Assembly (NCBI GenBank): GCA_910574455.1
Contig: CAJSYZ010000012.1
Coordinates: forward strand, 179,317-243,316
DNA from: Trichaptum fuscoviolaceum
Lineage: Eukaryota; Basidiomycota; Agaricomycetes; Hymenochaetales; Trichaptaceae
Direction of reading: 5' to 3'
Length of the DNA: 64,000 nucleotides
Every line of letters starts with the position of its first letter. The stretch's first letter is position 1. Made by a program: the position numbers and the translations under genes. Positions 36,043-48,091 of the stretch are shown here, piece after piece. The notes below the pieces were generated by a model, which was not told the origin of the DNA, did no database searches, and saw only the letters and a list, made by a program, of their open reading frames with translations.

Positions 36043-38947
36043 CTAAAGTCGTGCTCGTGGTTCATTGTCAATGTCAAGGTAATCTTCATCTTCACCTTCG
36101 CCTTCATATTTGTATTCATCTTCTTCTCCAGATTCAAGCTCTACTTCTTCATCTAAGTTATTGAGTTCGGCGTTCGCATTTGCGTTGGCGTCAATGGACT
36201 CGTCGTCTTCGAATTCGTCCGTGTTGCCAAAGAGATCGACTACTCCGTCAGTCTTGACTAACGAAGGAGGGGCGCGAACAGAACTGTCGACGTGACCGAC
36301 GCCTAGCCCAATGTACCTCATGAACATATCGCGGTCAACGAATCTGTTCAAGACATGATTAGTTACTCGTGAGTTTTTTTTGCGTCGACTGTCTTAGTAC
36401 CTATTGACGTAGAAATTAACATAGTCTCCTTCTTCTGGGCGGAACTGCGACTCCGGTAGAAGGTCCATTGTTCGCCCAAACTCATAGGCCGGAATCAAAT
36501 GGCAGCCTCGAATCACTGTTGCAGGATCAACGAAGCCGAATGGCTCGTCCTCTCCACCGAACGGGACGAAACCAACGCGGTCAAGCTGGTCGTATGCATC
36601 CCCGCCTTTCCATTCGGGATCGAGACCAAGCCAACGAACCCACAAGAATGCAATACGTTCCTTCTTGGTATTGGTAGGTGCATGTGTGACGTTTAAATGA
36701 TAAATGCCAACGACTCTTGCATACCAGAACGGATGTTCACTGTCATCCTCGTAAGACGGGAGCATATATCGCACTTGTCGCCGACGGCCTTGACAATGTC
36801 TCGGTCCCTTCGTACATCGTAAGTCGTGTAATTAAATTGTGCAGTCGCATGGGAATATATTGAGTCGTGTTCAATCATTAGCGATTCCCGATCCTCGAAA
36901 GTGAAGGGGAGATCCTCTTCAGCAAGATCCATGTGGTGTAGACGTGCGAGACAATGGTTCTTGAGACGACGTATGAAACTCTATGTCAAATGTGAGTGAG
37001 AGAAACAGTCTTTTAATTCATTGTCTATCTTACCTTGCATGCGGGCTCATTGGAGTTATTTAACAGCCATGGATGCAGTCCGACTTTGTTCTTTTCTTCC
37101 TTGCCAATCACACAATGCATCGTAAGCTGTGCCTCATTCTCACTCGCACTGGCAGTACGAGTTCGCACGTCACCTTTGACAAGAAGAGGTATACCAAGAG
37201 ATTCAAGGATTCGGCCTTTCCAATGCATTTCATTGTCGAATGAATCGATTTTCACTAACTGGCCGGTAGCGTCTACTTTGGATGTCGACTTGTATCGACT
37301 TTTAGCACGACGGTGTTCGTGTTCGCCCTGTGAAATGCATATGCTGATGAGGTGAGTTATGTTCGAAAAAAGAAATGGCGTACGATTTGAGTTGAATAAT
37401 TGTCTGTAGTGCCCGAGTACTCAATTTCAGGAACGTAGTCTCCTATGAAATGGACCTTGGGCTTAGTGAGTGAGAACGTGAATTTTTTGCGCGATGGATT
37501 CTGAACAGTTGTCGCAGCAGAAACGGCTGTGGGTTGCCCACCGAGAGGAGCCAGTGTCATGGTGTCCGATGCCCTACCTACGCCTTCGCGTCGTGCTTGA
37601 GCACGGATCCTAGACTGAGCCTCCCTCGCTGTTTCTTTAGTGTCGTAATGCGGACAAATGTTCCGTTGAAAGTTTCGCAGCTCCTGTCCCAAGCGCACCG
37701 TCGACCGCCTTAACAAAGTTAGTGTGAGTTCAGTGTGTAATCGGAGTTTCGCTAATCCATGCCAGGTCAGAATGACGAATAAGAGGGTGCTGATCGGCTT
37801 GTTATGATTGTCCTGGAAGAGCCCCATGAAACAGGGAATTGAACACTGAAAGATCGTCAATCGATAGCCAGTAAGTTATTGCATTTCTCGCACCTGTAAT
37901 AGGTCCTCGAAGTCCCGTGCGGCTAACTTCTTCATCTCACTAACGTTGTCAGAGAATCGACGAATCCCGTAACCCGAGACACCGAACGGAGGGGCAACTG
38001 CGTATCTACGCACACCGTTAGGATAATGAATTCGGTCGATAGGGTTCAAATTCTGACAGTTAGCTTTACCCCCTTAGGGGTACCTCTTAGATAGGGACTC
38101 AGAGGGGTCTGAGTGCGTGCTAAGTGGGCCCAAAATCCGTCACTATCCCAAAGACTTAGTTTGGGAGTCCCACAAATTCTTTGGGATTGCCAAAGTAATA
38201 AAGACTATTGGGAATCCCATTTCATGGTAATTTGGGACTCCCAACGCGGATTTGGGGCACCTAAGTATTATGGAGTTGGGATTCCCAAGGAACATGTATT
38301 TGGGAATCCCACAATAGGCTTGCAAGCCAGCCATTAGTGTAGTGTTGTAGTAACGGCTGGTACGACTCAATCAGAAGTGGCCGAGTCACCACAATTTGAC
38401 CGATTTGGTGTTGTCTTCCATTCACAAGAGCCTCCACAGCTTGGTATTTCTTTAAGAGACAATTCCTGTGTGCAAGCAAGAGCTAGAGCAGATGAAGCTT
38501 CTTCGTAAGAACAATGCAGATGATGAGGCGCTGTTTTGTGATATAAAGATCTCCCAGCAAGAATGCAGAGAGCTTGAGTATGAGTACATGAATGAGGTTC
38601 TTTGGAGGCCGTGCTCTATCAGCGATACGGAAAAGCAAAGGCTAAGGATGTTACGACCTGGGGGGAACCTGGGGGCCGGGGCGCGTTAGCGGCTTCCGGG
38701 GCAAGGCCTGGGAGAGCACGCGGCAGCGGAGAAGGCGTGGGGAACCGTTAAGGACGCTACAACGCTAACGGAGTCGCGCAGGGAGCGGGGCTACGGGGGC
38801 GAGACGCAAGGGGGCTCGAGGCAAGGACAGGACGGAGTCAGAGTCGAGGCGAGGACCCGGGATAGGAATATCCCGAAGCAGAGTCGAGGCGCGGGGAAGC
38901 GCACAGAGTTCGCGGAGCAGAGGATCACGCGGCGGGATTTCAGGAGC

Positions 38948-41941
38948 AATCACCCAATGGTGTATCTTCTGAAAATAGCCCATATTATCGGGTGAATGAT
39001 TCATTCGGATGAATTATTCACATGAATCATTCAATATTATATAGATAATAGTATACATTTTATGGAAATCATTACTGAATGAGTCATGAATCATTCACAA
39101 GACAGCAATTATAATATTTGCAATTTAATGAATATAACCTCATGTAAGTATATTTTTTATACAGTGAGCTAATTGGAGGTAGACAGTCTCGGGCTCGCTC
39201 GATGGTGATAAAGGTGATACCATCTTTGTCAGATGCCGAGTTTAGAGACCATCTTCCTCACGCGCGTTCCGCGTGTGCGTGTACAAATCAGCATTCAGAC
39301 GTGCCTCCAGCTTCGCAAGCATCACAAACAAATCGACGCCAAATTTCACCACGAACTGCGGACGCACCCAATGTGCCTGGTGGCCCAACATACGCCATTC
39401 GTGTCGCGCAGAGTACGGGTCATGCTTTGCAAGCGGTGTCGCTTTTCTGTTCTTCACGTTCTACTATGAGAATTCTGGCGAAGCGTGCTGTGTATTGTTT
39501 TCGGGTAGAGGCGGCACTCACCTTTCTGTCGATGCGCAGTTGAAGAACACATGTGTCTGGCCGTAGTTCATGTTCTCCGATATGGCTAGTACAATCGTAT
39601 TCTTAGAAGTGAGATGGCCAATCGTGTGCATATGGATAGGTAAAGGAGAGGATAACAAATTAGCGGGAAATGTTGAGATGTCTTAAGCAGTGAAATGTGA
39701 CGCACTCTCTGCCTTTAGTTAAATCCGCTTCTCCCAGATGCTCGCAGGCCCAGCACAAACCACATAATCGTCCTATTTGTCCCTACCCCATCATTGCCCA
39801 TCCTGCGCCATTGCGACTGCGCTTGTGGGACACCCAGGTGTTCCGTATGAGCATGCGGCGTTCCTAAGCGAAGTCCATCGTCAACACTCCGAGGAAAATA
39901 CAGTTGAAGACTAGTCTTCTAGATGCACAGGAGGGAACGGTGGCGACATAACGTATGAAAGGGAGGGAACATCGGAGGAGACGGATGGCGAGAGGGACGT
40001 GGCGCTCAGGGAAGGCGGAGACGAGGAAACAGTGCAGTATGCTCGCCATGGCAGAGGCTCCTTGTCAGGATTGAGGACATGAAAAAAGGAGAATCAGTAA
40101 GATGGCGAAGATAGTGAGAATAAGAGACTTACTTTGATATCAATGGGGACATCAGAGTCTTCGAACATAGTAGGAAGAACGGAAAGAAACAAAGGAAAGT
40201 CCGAGTCGACGGCAAACGCGCCTTTCGTGTGGTACACTGGCAGTGGCACGGGATCACGTGACACGAACACTCGGTGACCACTGACCACTGGCCACTCTGC
40301 CTTTCGCAAGACACTCTGTCACGAACCAAACTGGGAAATAAGGCACTGAACTGGGATTTTAGCCATTACACTAAAAGAGCCATGTTGTCAGGTTACTGAC
40401 AACTGTTCCCAGCGCTATTTAAGGTGTTCAAACATTAGGATTTCTCCAAATCCTAATATTACCTCCCTCTCAAAGACCCCCTCCCGCCGTCGGGAGAGGA
40501 CACCTTCTCGAAATAGCCGCCCCCCACCCATTTCCCTTTTGGGTGTAAGCCAAGGAACAGAGAGGACCCTCCGTGGCAATATTAAGAATCCGTCATTAAT
40601 ATTGCACACCCCGGGACTTGAACCTGTGACCTTGTTAACCTGACAACCTGTCACGAACCAAACTGGGAAATAAGGCACTGAACTGGGATTTTAGCCATTA
40701 CACTAAAAGAGCCATGTTGTCAGGTTACTGACAACTGTTCCCAGCGCTATTTAAGGTGTTCAAACATTAGGATTTCTCCAAATCCTAATACACTCCTTCG
40801 CACACGCAGTCGTCGTATGTCCCAACCTCTTCCAGCTCGACATCTCACTCTATGGCCGCGGCTCACCTGAGCACCAGACGAAGCACGCGACGCCGGCACC
40901 TTAGCCTTGTTGCACTCAGGACCGTGGACTCGTCGCTGAAGCTCGCCAATTGGACCGACGAGCATGTGAGTCAAAGGTTTCCTCCGAACATGGAGTCTGC
41001 TGATCATTCATTACTGCTGTTCAAGCCTGCCGAAGGTCAGTCTGAACTTCCAGTCTCGTCCAAAGATGAACTTCACTAACTAGCTGTTGTAGAACTCCAG
41101 TCACTGCGCTCTTTGGAGTTGGAACGGGAACCGGCGCCTGCGCTCCTCAGTTGATTTCTGCGTCAGTATGGCTCATCTTTGGAATCGCTTTTCTATTCTG
41201 ACATGCACTGCGGCCGTCGAGGCAACTTCAATACACACCTGCGATCGCTTACGGGAATTCAAGCTCGAAAATGCCTTACCGTCACCTATCGCTTTTAATC
41301 AGCTCCCGACAGGTGTCGAACACATGGCATTCTCAGCTGGCCGGTCACTGTGAAGGAATCGCAGAACCTGGCGGCGGTTACGGTTCAGCTTTGGGATGAA
41401 GGCGAGAAGCATCCTATGTTCACAGTCTGAAGATCGCCTATGCTATGAATGGAGTAGCAACCCGGAGCACAAGCTATGTACAGCGGTTCCGTGCAATGGT
41501 TGTGAGTGATATATTTGTACTCATATTTTTGACAATCCTTTACTCATTGACCAGCAGCGTGGTGTTCCGATCCTTATCACCACATTCCTTTACTCAAGGA
41601 AACCTGCGAACTTGCGCACTCTGCTTTATGTCACCATCAACATGATTGACGCCTGTAAGGCACCTCATCACAAATGCACAGAATCTGATGGGAGGTTTTA
41701 TTCCCTCACTTGAATCATTCACTAAGTCTGTGAATCATTCCTTAGTTTTGCTGTAAATATTATACTGGTTATGGAATTTAATACAAGTGAATGATTTTGT
41801 GCAAGAACTATAAATTGAATCATTCATAAAAATCACTCATCTGAGAAAATCATTCACATCCTTCACATGAATCATTCATCTGAGTGAATCATTCACCCGA
41901 TAATATGGGCTATTTTCAGAAGATGCACCATTAGGTGCCTG
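38948..41941. mobile_element. hAT-like element inside the solo LTR
   Basis: Flanked by an 8-bp direct repeat TCAGGAGC (38940-38947 and 41942-41949). The ends are inverted repeats of more than 50 bp, sharing ATCTTCTGAAAATAGCCCAT and continuing through ATTATCGGGTGAATGATTCA. The terminal few bases are imperfect. GAATGATTC words repeat over about 200 bp inside each end. The 2.99 kb contain a TRIM-like insertion and unrecognised sequence with short open frames; no transposase is seen. Confidence 0.82.
40317..40790 (-). mobile_element. TRIM-like miniature LTR element
   Basis: Two 142-bp direct repeats (40317-40458, 40649-40790) that I read as identical flank 190 bp. A 5-bp target duplication CACTC flanks the whole (40312-40316, 40791-40795). 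On the minus strand each repeat starts TATTAGG and ends GTTCGTGACA, and a purine tract (GAGAGGGAGGTAA) precedes the 3' repeat, as in LTR elements. The minus strand also carries a tRNA-like A box (TAGTGTAATGG) in the repeat and a B box (GGTTCAAGTCC, 40615-40625) in the internal part. It has no coding capacity. Identical repeats mean a recent insertion. Confidence 0.8.
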
Positions 41942-42207
41942 TCAGGAGCGGGAAATCTGGAGCGGGGGATCTTACGCGAGAATCGCGACCGGGAATCTCA
42001 GAGCGGGATTCTTGCGGGAATCTCAGAGCGGGATTCTGGCGGGGAACTCAGAGCGGGATTCTGAGCAGGACTCAAGGCGGGATCGCAGAGCGGGATCCGG
42101 GACAAGACAACGACAAGAGAGCCAGAGAGCGGACGTGCTCAGGACGGGAGCAGAGAGCTCTGGGTAACCGGGATCTCAAGGCAACACTTCTGTATCAGGA
42201 GGAGGTT

Positions 42208-42292
42208 CCCTAAGGAAGCACTCGACAAGTCAGCATTGTAAAACTACACTAGAGACAAGACGGAAACACACCTAAGGAAGCACTCGACAAGA
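42208..42292. repeat. short insertion with local duplication in the solo LTR
   Basis: CCTAAGGAAGCACTCGACAA occurs twice around about 40 bp of sequence absent from the other two LTRs. Confidence 0.6.
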
Positions 42293-45004
42293 GGACAAAA
42301 GTGAGTGCTCCTTACGGTGGCAACAGGTATTTATCTACTGGGCAGAATCTACAGGGAACGGGCATGCGCAAATGCGCAACTAACTAGTTACACAATCTTG
42401 CGGGCGAAGGCCGCGCATATAGTGACGTGAATCCGGGAACCGGGATTTGGTGCGGGGAACATCTGGGCAAGATCTAAGGGAACGAGCGTGAAGCATGGTC
42501 AAGTGAAACAGAGAGAACTAAAGGAATGTAATTGTGTGCGAGGTATCGAGCTGGCGCACAGGCAGCGGGGTAACGAGCGTGGGGGGCGGATGTAATGCAT
42601 ACATCGACTTGGGATAAGTTGCAGGCAACTTCTGGCGTGGATCAGGGTCGCGGGGGATCGACAGGGACCAGCCTCGAAGAGGCCAGTGCTTCGATGTCGT
42701 AACGAAGCCTAATCGCGAGGCGCGCGCGGGGCAGGGCGACTAAGGACGGGGTTCGAGTCCTTGCGGACAATGAGATCAATCCCGCACATGGGGTGGCGGG
42801 AACGAGGTCTGCGGGCCGGGACGGGACGCTACTAGCGAGACTAGTTGGCTGGCACGTGCGTGGCCAGGCCAATCACCTGGGGCTATCTCAAGACGGGGTT
42901 AGCATCGAGGAGCAGGGAAGCTAAGGGGTTTCCCGTGGACGACGGGAAACCAGCAAGATTCGCGACGGGATTCGAGCGGGGAATCGAGACAGGGTTCAAC
43001 TGGGAATCGAGACAGGGTTTGATCGGGAATTGTAGCGGGATTCTTTCGGGAATCAGAGCGGGGACTTAGCTGGGGTTGCGATGGGAATTGCGACGGGATC
43101 GAAGGCGGGAATCCTGCGGGGGATTTGCGCAGGGATCCGAGACGGGACGCGAGGCAGGAAACGAGCGGGATTTCGACTGGGATCGTGCGGGGGAAAGGAG
43201 CGGGATTCCAACCGGGAAGCGAGCGGGGTTTCTACCGGGAATGAGCGGGGGAGTCTGGCGGGACTCTAGTCGGGAACAAGCGGGGGGAGTTTGGCGGGAC
43301 TCCAACCGGGAACGAGTGGGGGGAGTCTTGACAGGACTCCAACCGGGAACGAGTGTGGGTTGCGGGATTGTCAGAGGGGACGCTTGACAGTGTTCGCGGC
43401 AAGGCGGGATTCCTGGCGGGGCAGGCTAGGGATGAGCGAGGGCAGGTCGAGAGGCACGGGATGTCGAAGGGGTTAGCTAGGGCACCGCGGCCGGACGAGC
43501 GCAGGGCAGGGTTCATGACCGGGCAGGATTGCGGGTTAGCAATCCTTGACCGCTGTTGTGTTGGCTTACTCAAGGCCAGACAGAGGTCGGCTTGGGACGC
43601 AGTGGATCAATCTCCTAACTGCACTTCATGACTGTGGACGCGAGGCCGGGATCTTGTATCCGGGCATAGTCGAGAACCTACGAGGTCTCGGGATAGCTAT
43701 GGCTATGGCTATGGCTGTGGATATGGTGAGTGACTTCGGGACTATGGCGAGGTATAGGGTTTGCTGGAGCGGGGGACAGAGCATGACGGGAGCAGGGAGC
43801 GAGCGGGGGATCATCCTAGAGTCGGGGGAACGACAAGGCGGGCTAGGGATGGATCGAGACACGGAAACGAGGCGGGGGACTGACGAGGAGACGTGGGCAA
43901 GGACAAGCAGGGGCGAGGAGGTTGTAGTGGGGCGGAACTCTTTAGCAGGAGAATGCATGGCGAAACAGAGGTTCTTCCGGGATCAGAGAGCGGGGGATCC
44001 TTTCGGGATCTAGCCAAGGTCGCAATCCTGGGTTTTGGTATACGGGATTCTGTTCGGGATTGCCTTAGACATGTTGGGGTCCTGGGGGATCCCGACAAAG
44101 GATGATCAGTTTGTCACTGACGTCGTAGACAAAACACAGCACCTTCCGAACTGGCGCTCTAGGCAATGAGTAGCCTGTTCGCAATTACAAATAGCAAGAC
44201 GGTCTTGCTCGTTCTGTTGCACAAAATGAGTGCGGAAGCAAGTATTGCAGTGCCTGCTAAGGCTGCAGATCGAAGAGGCAGAAAAGCGCACACTTGAACT
44301 ACAGATGATTCAAAAGTTTCCCATTCTCATTGCCGTTTCAAAGAAGGGCTCAGGCAAGACAGCACAACTCTTGCAGTACCTTCACAAGGCCGTGTACACA
44401 GCAAATAGGTAGTCCTTCTCGGAGCCGGATCTTGCTAGTTAATTTGCATTAATTATTGATGATGCTCATTAGCAAGCATTAAGTACAGACATTCTTCGCT
44501 GATTCAATGCATTCCAATTTCCCCACAAGCAGGCTTTGACAGCACTATATAATCTCCTTATTACTATATTCACTGTATTTTTAGTTACTTAACCTTAATA
44601 TATATCTCTTACCCGTTGTTGGGATTCCAAAATTCTACTGTTCAAGCGCACAACCTTTGGGATTCCCATGTTTAACCACGCATGTAGACGTGGGATACCC
44701 AAAGATGCAATGGGAGTCCCAAATATAACTTGGGTGACCCTCGGAAAGTTTTTGGGTTGTCCAAAACATACTTGGGAGTCCCTGGTGCGCATCCAGGGAT
44801 CCCAAAATATGCTTGGGATACCAAGGCACTGACATGGTATCCCCAAAAAATTGCCATTGACTTGGGTTTCCCGGTAGTTCATCATGATAGTGTGCAATGA
44901 TAGTATGATCTTATATGCATTCCCTCTTGAGGTGCAAGCAACTATCTATGTAGTAATATATGAATATAAACCAAAAAAAAATGAAGGAAAAATAGACGGA
45001 AAAT

Positions 45005-45103
45005 GACTGCACATAGACGGACTCGAACCCATGCAAGAAAAAACTAATCATAGAACAATTGAATTTGATTAGAACAAGAACGTATAACCATTACTCCAGT
45101 CTT
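45005..45103 (-). other. tRNA-like remnant
   Basis: The minus strand has a perfect B-box sequence GGTTCGAGTCC (45019-45029) and an A-box-like TGGAGTAATGG (45088-45098) about 80 bp upstream. The stems do not pair well enough for a working tRNA, so I read it as a tRNA-derived (SINE-like) or decayed sequence near the right end of the hAT element. Confidence 0.35.
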
Positions 45104-47599
45104 CCTCTGTTCATGACTTAATTGTGAATTTATATGACAATCATTGCTACTAGTATGATATTACACTCTTCTACGTTGACTTACATATTACAGTACTTAT
45201 AAATATGTCATTCTTTGGGTACCCCAAGACATATATGGGATATCCAACAATAACTTAGTTGGGATACTTACATATTTTGATGCCACTTAGGGCGCACTCA
45301 GACCCCTCTAAGTTACTATCTAAAAGGTATGCAAGAGGGGGTAAAGAGTACTGAATTCTGACCTGCTATTAACTTGACGTATGTATTCGTCTCCTCGTGC
45401 CTCCAGAATTCTGATCAAATGCGCAAACACATTCTTGAATAGTCCGAGTTCAACCTCGTGCAAAAGATCGACACGAAGCATCTTGAAGAAATCAAATCCA
45501 TGATCTGAAAGCGTGGCGGAGAATGCATTCTAGACGGCGAGTTGTCAGGACGGGTGAAGATTTAAAAGATTGCTATACTTACCTCCGTTGGAACCAGTGA
45601 GCGCCCTTTCAATAAATTCTCTACCGCAGCACTTTTCAATCCGAAGCCATTATTATAGACAAACCGTCTGGCGCTTTGGATATCGTATCTATATGCGTCG
45701 TTGTCTTTGCGAGCATGTCGAATACGATTCTTCATGTCAGTGACCATGCCAAGCTTAGGTATCGATGTCTTTTCCACCAGACAGCGCGGGCAAGGGCAGT
45801 CCCCGTTGTCCCGGATAGTCGATATTAAGACTCTAATATCGAAAGTTAAGCAGGCAGAGCTCGGGAAAGTTAAGTAACTCACTTCTCTGGATAATCTGCA
45901 GAATAACTAAAGATTCGCGGAAAGATTCGGCGTGTAACGCCATCCGAGCATTTCAGTACAATGCCATACCGGTAGGCGTGCAGAAACTCTTCGTCTTTAA
46001 GGAGTTCTTTCCATGCTGCGTGAAATAGCTCACGGCGGCAATAGGCAAGCAAAGCTGATGAGGCTGACTTCGAAGTAGTAAGTTTTGCTATGACCTCTTC
46101 CACCTTTTTCTTTAACTATTGCATACATCATTAGTATAACGCATCGGAAAAGGAATGGGAGACCCTCACAGATGGCAGATAGGCAAGGTGGAGTAATGCC
46201 CGATTACCAGGCTTCGCGCGTTCGTACTTCGACTGATTTCCAAAGGCCATATAGATAGGCCACAATTTTGCCTGTCCAAACTCTGCAAGATGGGTTGAGT
46301 CGGACCAGAACATCAAGCCTGCGATCGCTCGAGGATAACTATCAATTTCGTTATCCGGTAAGACGATTTTCTGTATGTTTTGATGTTCTTCTAACCATGA
46401 GTCTGACATGTAGAGCTCATCATAAACTCTACTTGGCGGGTCCATCGATCCTGGTCTTGACCACCACTGGCAATATGGTTCGAAATTGAAATCCTTGGCG
46501 GCCGGCGAACCCGTAAAGACTGTGCGTATGAGAGGTAGTATCGGGCGGTACCAAAAATCATTCACTTGGAATTGGGTATTGGCAGCAGTATCTTGTGTGA
46601 GTTATCATTCTCTTGTCCTTTTAGATTAGACGGAATATCAATAGTTAAACTGCCCTTGCGCCAGCCGTGCTTTCCTTCCTCCCATGGCTTGCAAGAATCA
46701 GCCGTCTTGTCCCTTAGAGCATCGAAGTTGATGTCTTCGATGTCTTCGTCATTTATAAGTGGGCTAAGTCGAACAGTTCGGAATAGGCTTGACAAGGAGG
46801 TTGTGACCCGGTTGTAAATAGAAGTAAGGTGAGCAATTCGGAAGGCTGATAAGTTCGGATATGGGCTGATAGTTTCTGCGATAGTCTCTTCTAAAGTCTC
46901 GTCATTGCTTTGTGCGGCGCCTGCATGGTTGGGAATCGATGTCGGCTCTGACTGATATTCTCTCCATAGCCCAAAGGCGTTTGCAAGTGTTCTGCGGACA
47001 AATTGAGTGGCCGGCTCTGGTTCTGGTTCTGATTCTGGCTCAGGCACGGGCATTGGCATTGGCATTGGCTCTGGCTCATGCTCATGCTCTTGATCAAGGT
47101 CCGTTGTCTGCATCTCCTTTGCAGCTCTTTCTAACGCTTCCCTTTTCAGTTTCGCAAGTCTTCGGGCTCCTGCGTTAGACAGCTTTGGACCTTCAGGCTG
47201 CCTTTCAAGAATGAGCCGACTTGGGCGTTTGACGCGATGGCCACGACCCATTGGAGGGGTGGGTGCGCGAGGAGGTATGCTGGGTCCATCTAGGTCCATT
47301 TCCATAGGTACTGACATGTCCTTATTTTAATTAACGTGTCAATCGCGTATGCTTCAACAAGATGAGACGCGACGAACCTCAATTGTGGGATCGGATAGCA
47401 TGGAGACTACCTGTCGCGCCGCCCTTTCCCTTTCCTCAGCGAGTCTGTCTTGCTTCTCCATGAACTCCTCGTGCCGACGCTTGAGTCCAAGTACTCGCAA
47501 TTTAACGCCTTCACAATTTTTTTGATGGACTGTGTAAGCCCTTTGAGTCATATGAGGGCCAGGATTCCTGCATTTTGGTGCAGTGCAGTACATAGTGTG

Positions 47600-48091
47600 A
47601 TCTTGTGTAGACAGTCGTTTACTGTGTGGTAGTACAGAATAAAGATTTTTAATGACTTTGTGAAAACTTTAAGGACTGATTACTCTGAGACATATGAGAC
47701 ATGCCCCCACTGTCGGAATCAAGGTCCGGTTCCTGACAGCGTGCTTAAGCTTAATATATTATGCCGCTCCGATAACGGCGTTGTAACTTGGTCATAACAT
47801 TGAACCGACATTACAAGGCTCGAATAAGTCTTACGATCCCACAAAAGGGTCTTAGATCACTTGTCAACCCGTTATAATGCTTTTCTAATATTATCTATGG
47901 TTGTTAATTTGTAATTAATGTCATATAATGTTATGGACGCCTTGTAATGGCATTACAAGTGTGAAATAAGAGTTATTTATTATTATCATACGGTTACAAG
48001 TAACCAAAAGGGCTTATAGACGCCTATAAGGCTATTACAACTGTCCGCAAGGGTTACAGTGTTTCGCAACATTTCCGCCTTCCCGGTGATG
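47600..48091. repeat. right terminal and subterminal repeats of the large transposon
   Basis: AT-rich with repeated TTACAA, ATTACAAG and CTTATA words, ending in CGGTGATG, the complement of the left terminus. Confidence 0.6.

Larger units (their letters stand above)
38649..44097 (-). repeat. solo LTR of the long-LTR family, split by an insertion
   Basis: The sequence begins TGTTACGACC and ends GATCCCGACA like the LTRs at 19567 and 23505, with a perfect 5-bp target duplication AAGGA (38644-38648, 44098-44102). Removing the insertion at 38948-41941 leaves about 2.46 kb, one LTR length. There is no internal region, so it arose by recombination between two LTRs. It is more diverged than the two LTRs of the full element. 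Confidence 0.92.
38057..45353. mobile_element. hAT element in a transposase intron
   Basis: Perfect 8-bp target duplication AATTCTGA (38049-38056 and 45354-45361). The ends are inverted repeats, CAGTTAGCTTTACCCCC on the left and CAGTACTCTTTACCCCC on the right (minus strand), and similarity extends through AGAGGGGTCTGAGTGCG. Its own sequence, without nested insertions, is about 1.85 kb. Subterminal regions hold many TTGGGAxTCCCAA-type imperfect palindromes. It retains pieces of an unrecognised frame (38468-38648, a Glu/Lys-rich helical segment) but no hAT transposase. Confidence 0.88.
36043..47593 (-). pseudogene. Plavaka-type transposase, interrupted and frameshifted
   Basis: Exons (minus): 47593-47378, 47320-46562, 46565-46170, 46115-45883, 45832-45583, 45529-45363, 38005-37894, 37844-37384, 37327-37034, 36980-36401, 36343-36043. 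The protein starts with a small Cys/His cluster. It then shows blocks typical of Plavaka transposases: DFWYRPILPLI, YDELYMSDSWLE, AGLMFWSDSTHLAEFG, PRIFSYSADYPEK, CPCPRCLV, DFFKMLRVDLLHEVELGL, SEMKKLAARDFEDLLQ, YTTYDVRRDRD, HPFWYARVVGIYH and VDRDMFMRYIG. Two single-base frameshifts break it, near 46565 and in an AT run near 36765. A 7.3-kb hAT element lies in the intron 38006-45362. The catalytic protein is therefore probably dead, and the element would need help to move. Confidence 0.85.
29365..48091 (-). mobile_element. large Plavaka-type (CACTA-like) transposon carrying cargo genes
   Basis: The left end reads CATCACCGTCCCGGCGGAAAT and the right end, on the minus strand, CATCACCGGGAAGGCGGAAA, 17 of 21 matching. 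Inside both ends lie AT-rich subterminal arrays of TTACAA, TTATAA and GATAAC motifs (29390-29870, 47640-48060). Between them, all on the minus strand, are a DUF6698-like gene, an Spt5-like gene and a Plavaka transposase. Both flanks resemble intron 4 of the sedolisin genes: the left flank matches 20 of the last 21 bases before the joint, and the right flank continues into exon 4. GG is the probable 2-bp target duplication. Whether all three genes move as one unit is inferred. Confidence 0.7.

Noticed and set aside
39202..41650. Possible hAT transposase inside the inner element
   Set aside because: Frames are short and show no recognisable transposase motif; left as unannotated element DNA.
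45005..45103. Functional tRNA gene
   Set aside because: A and B boxes are present, but the acceptor and T stems do not pair properly and the spacing is too long.
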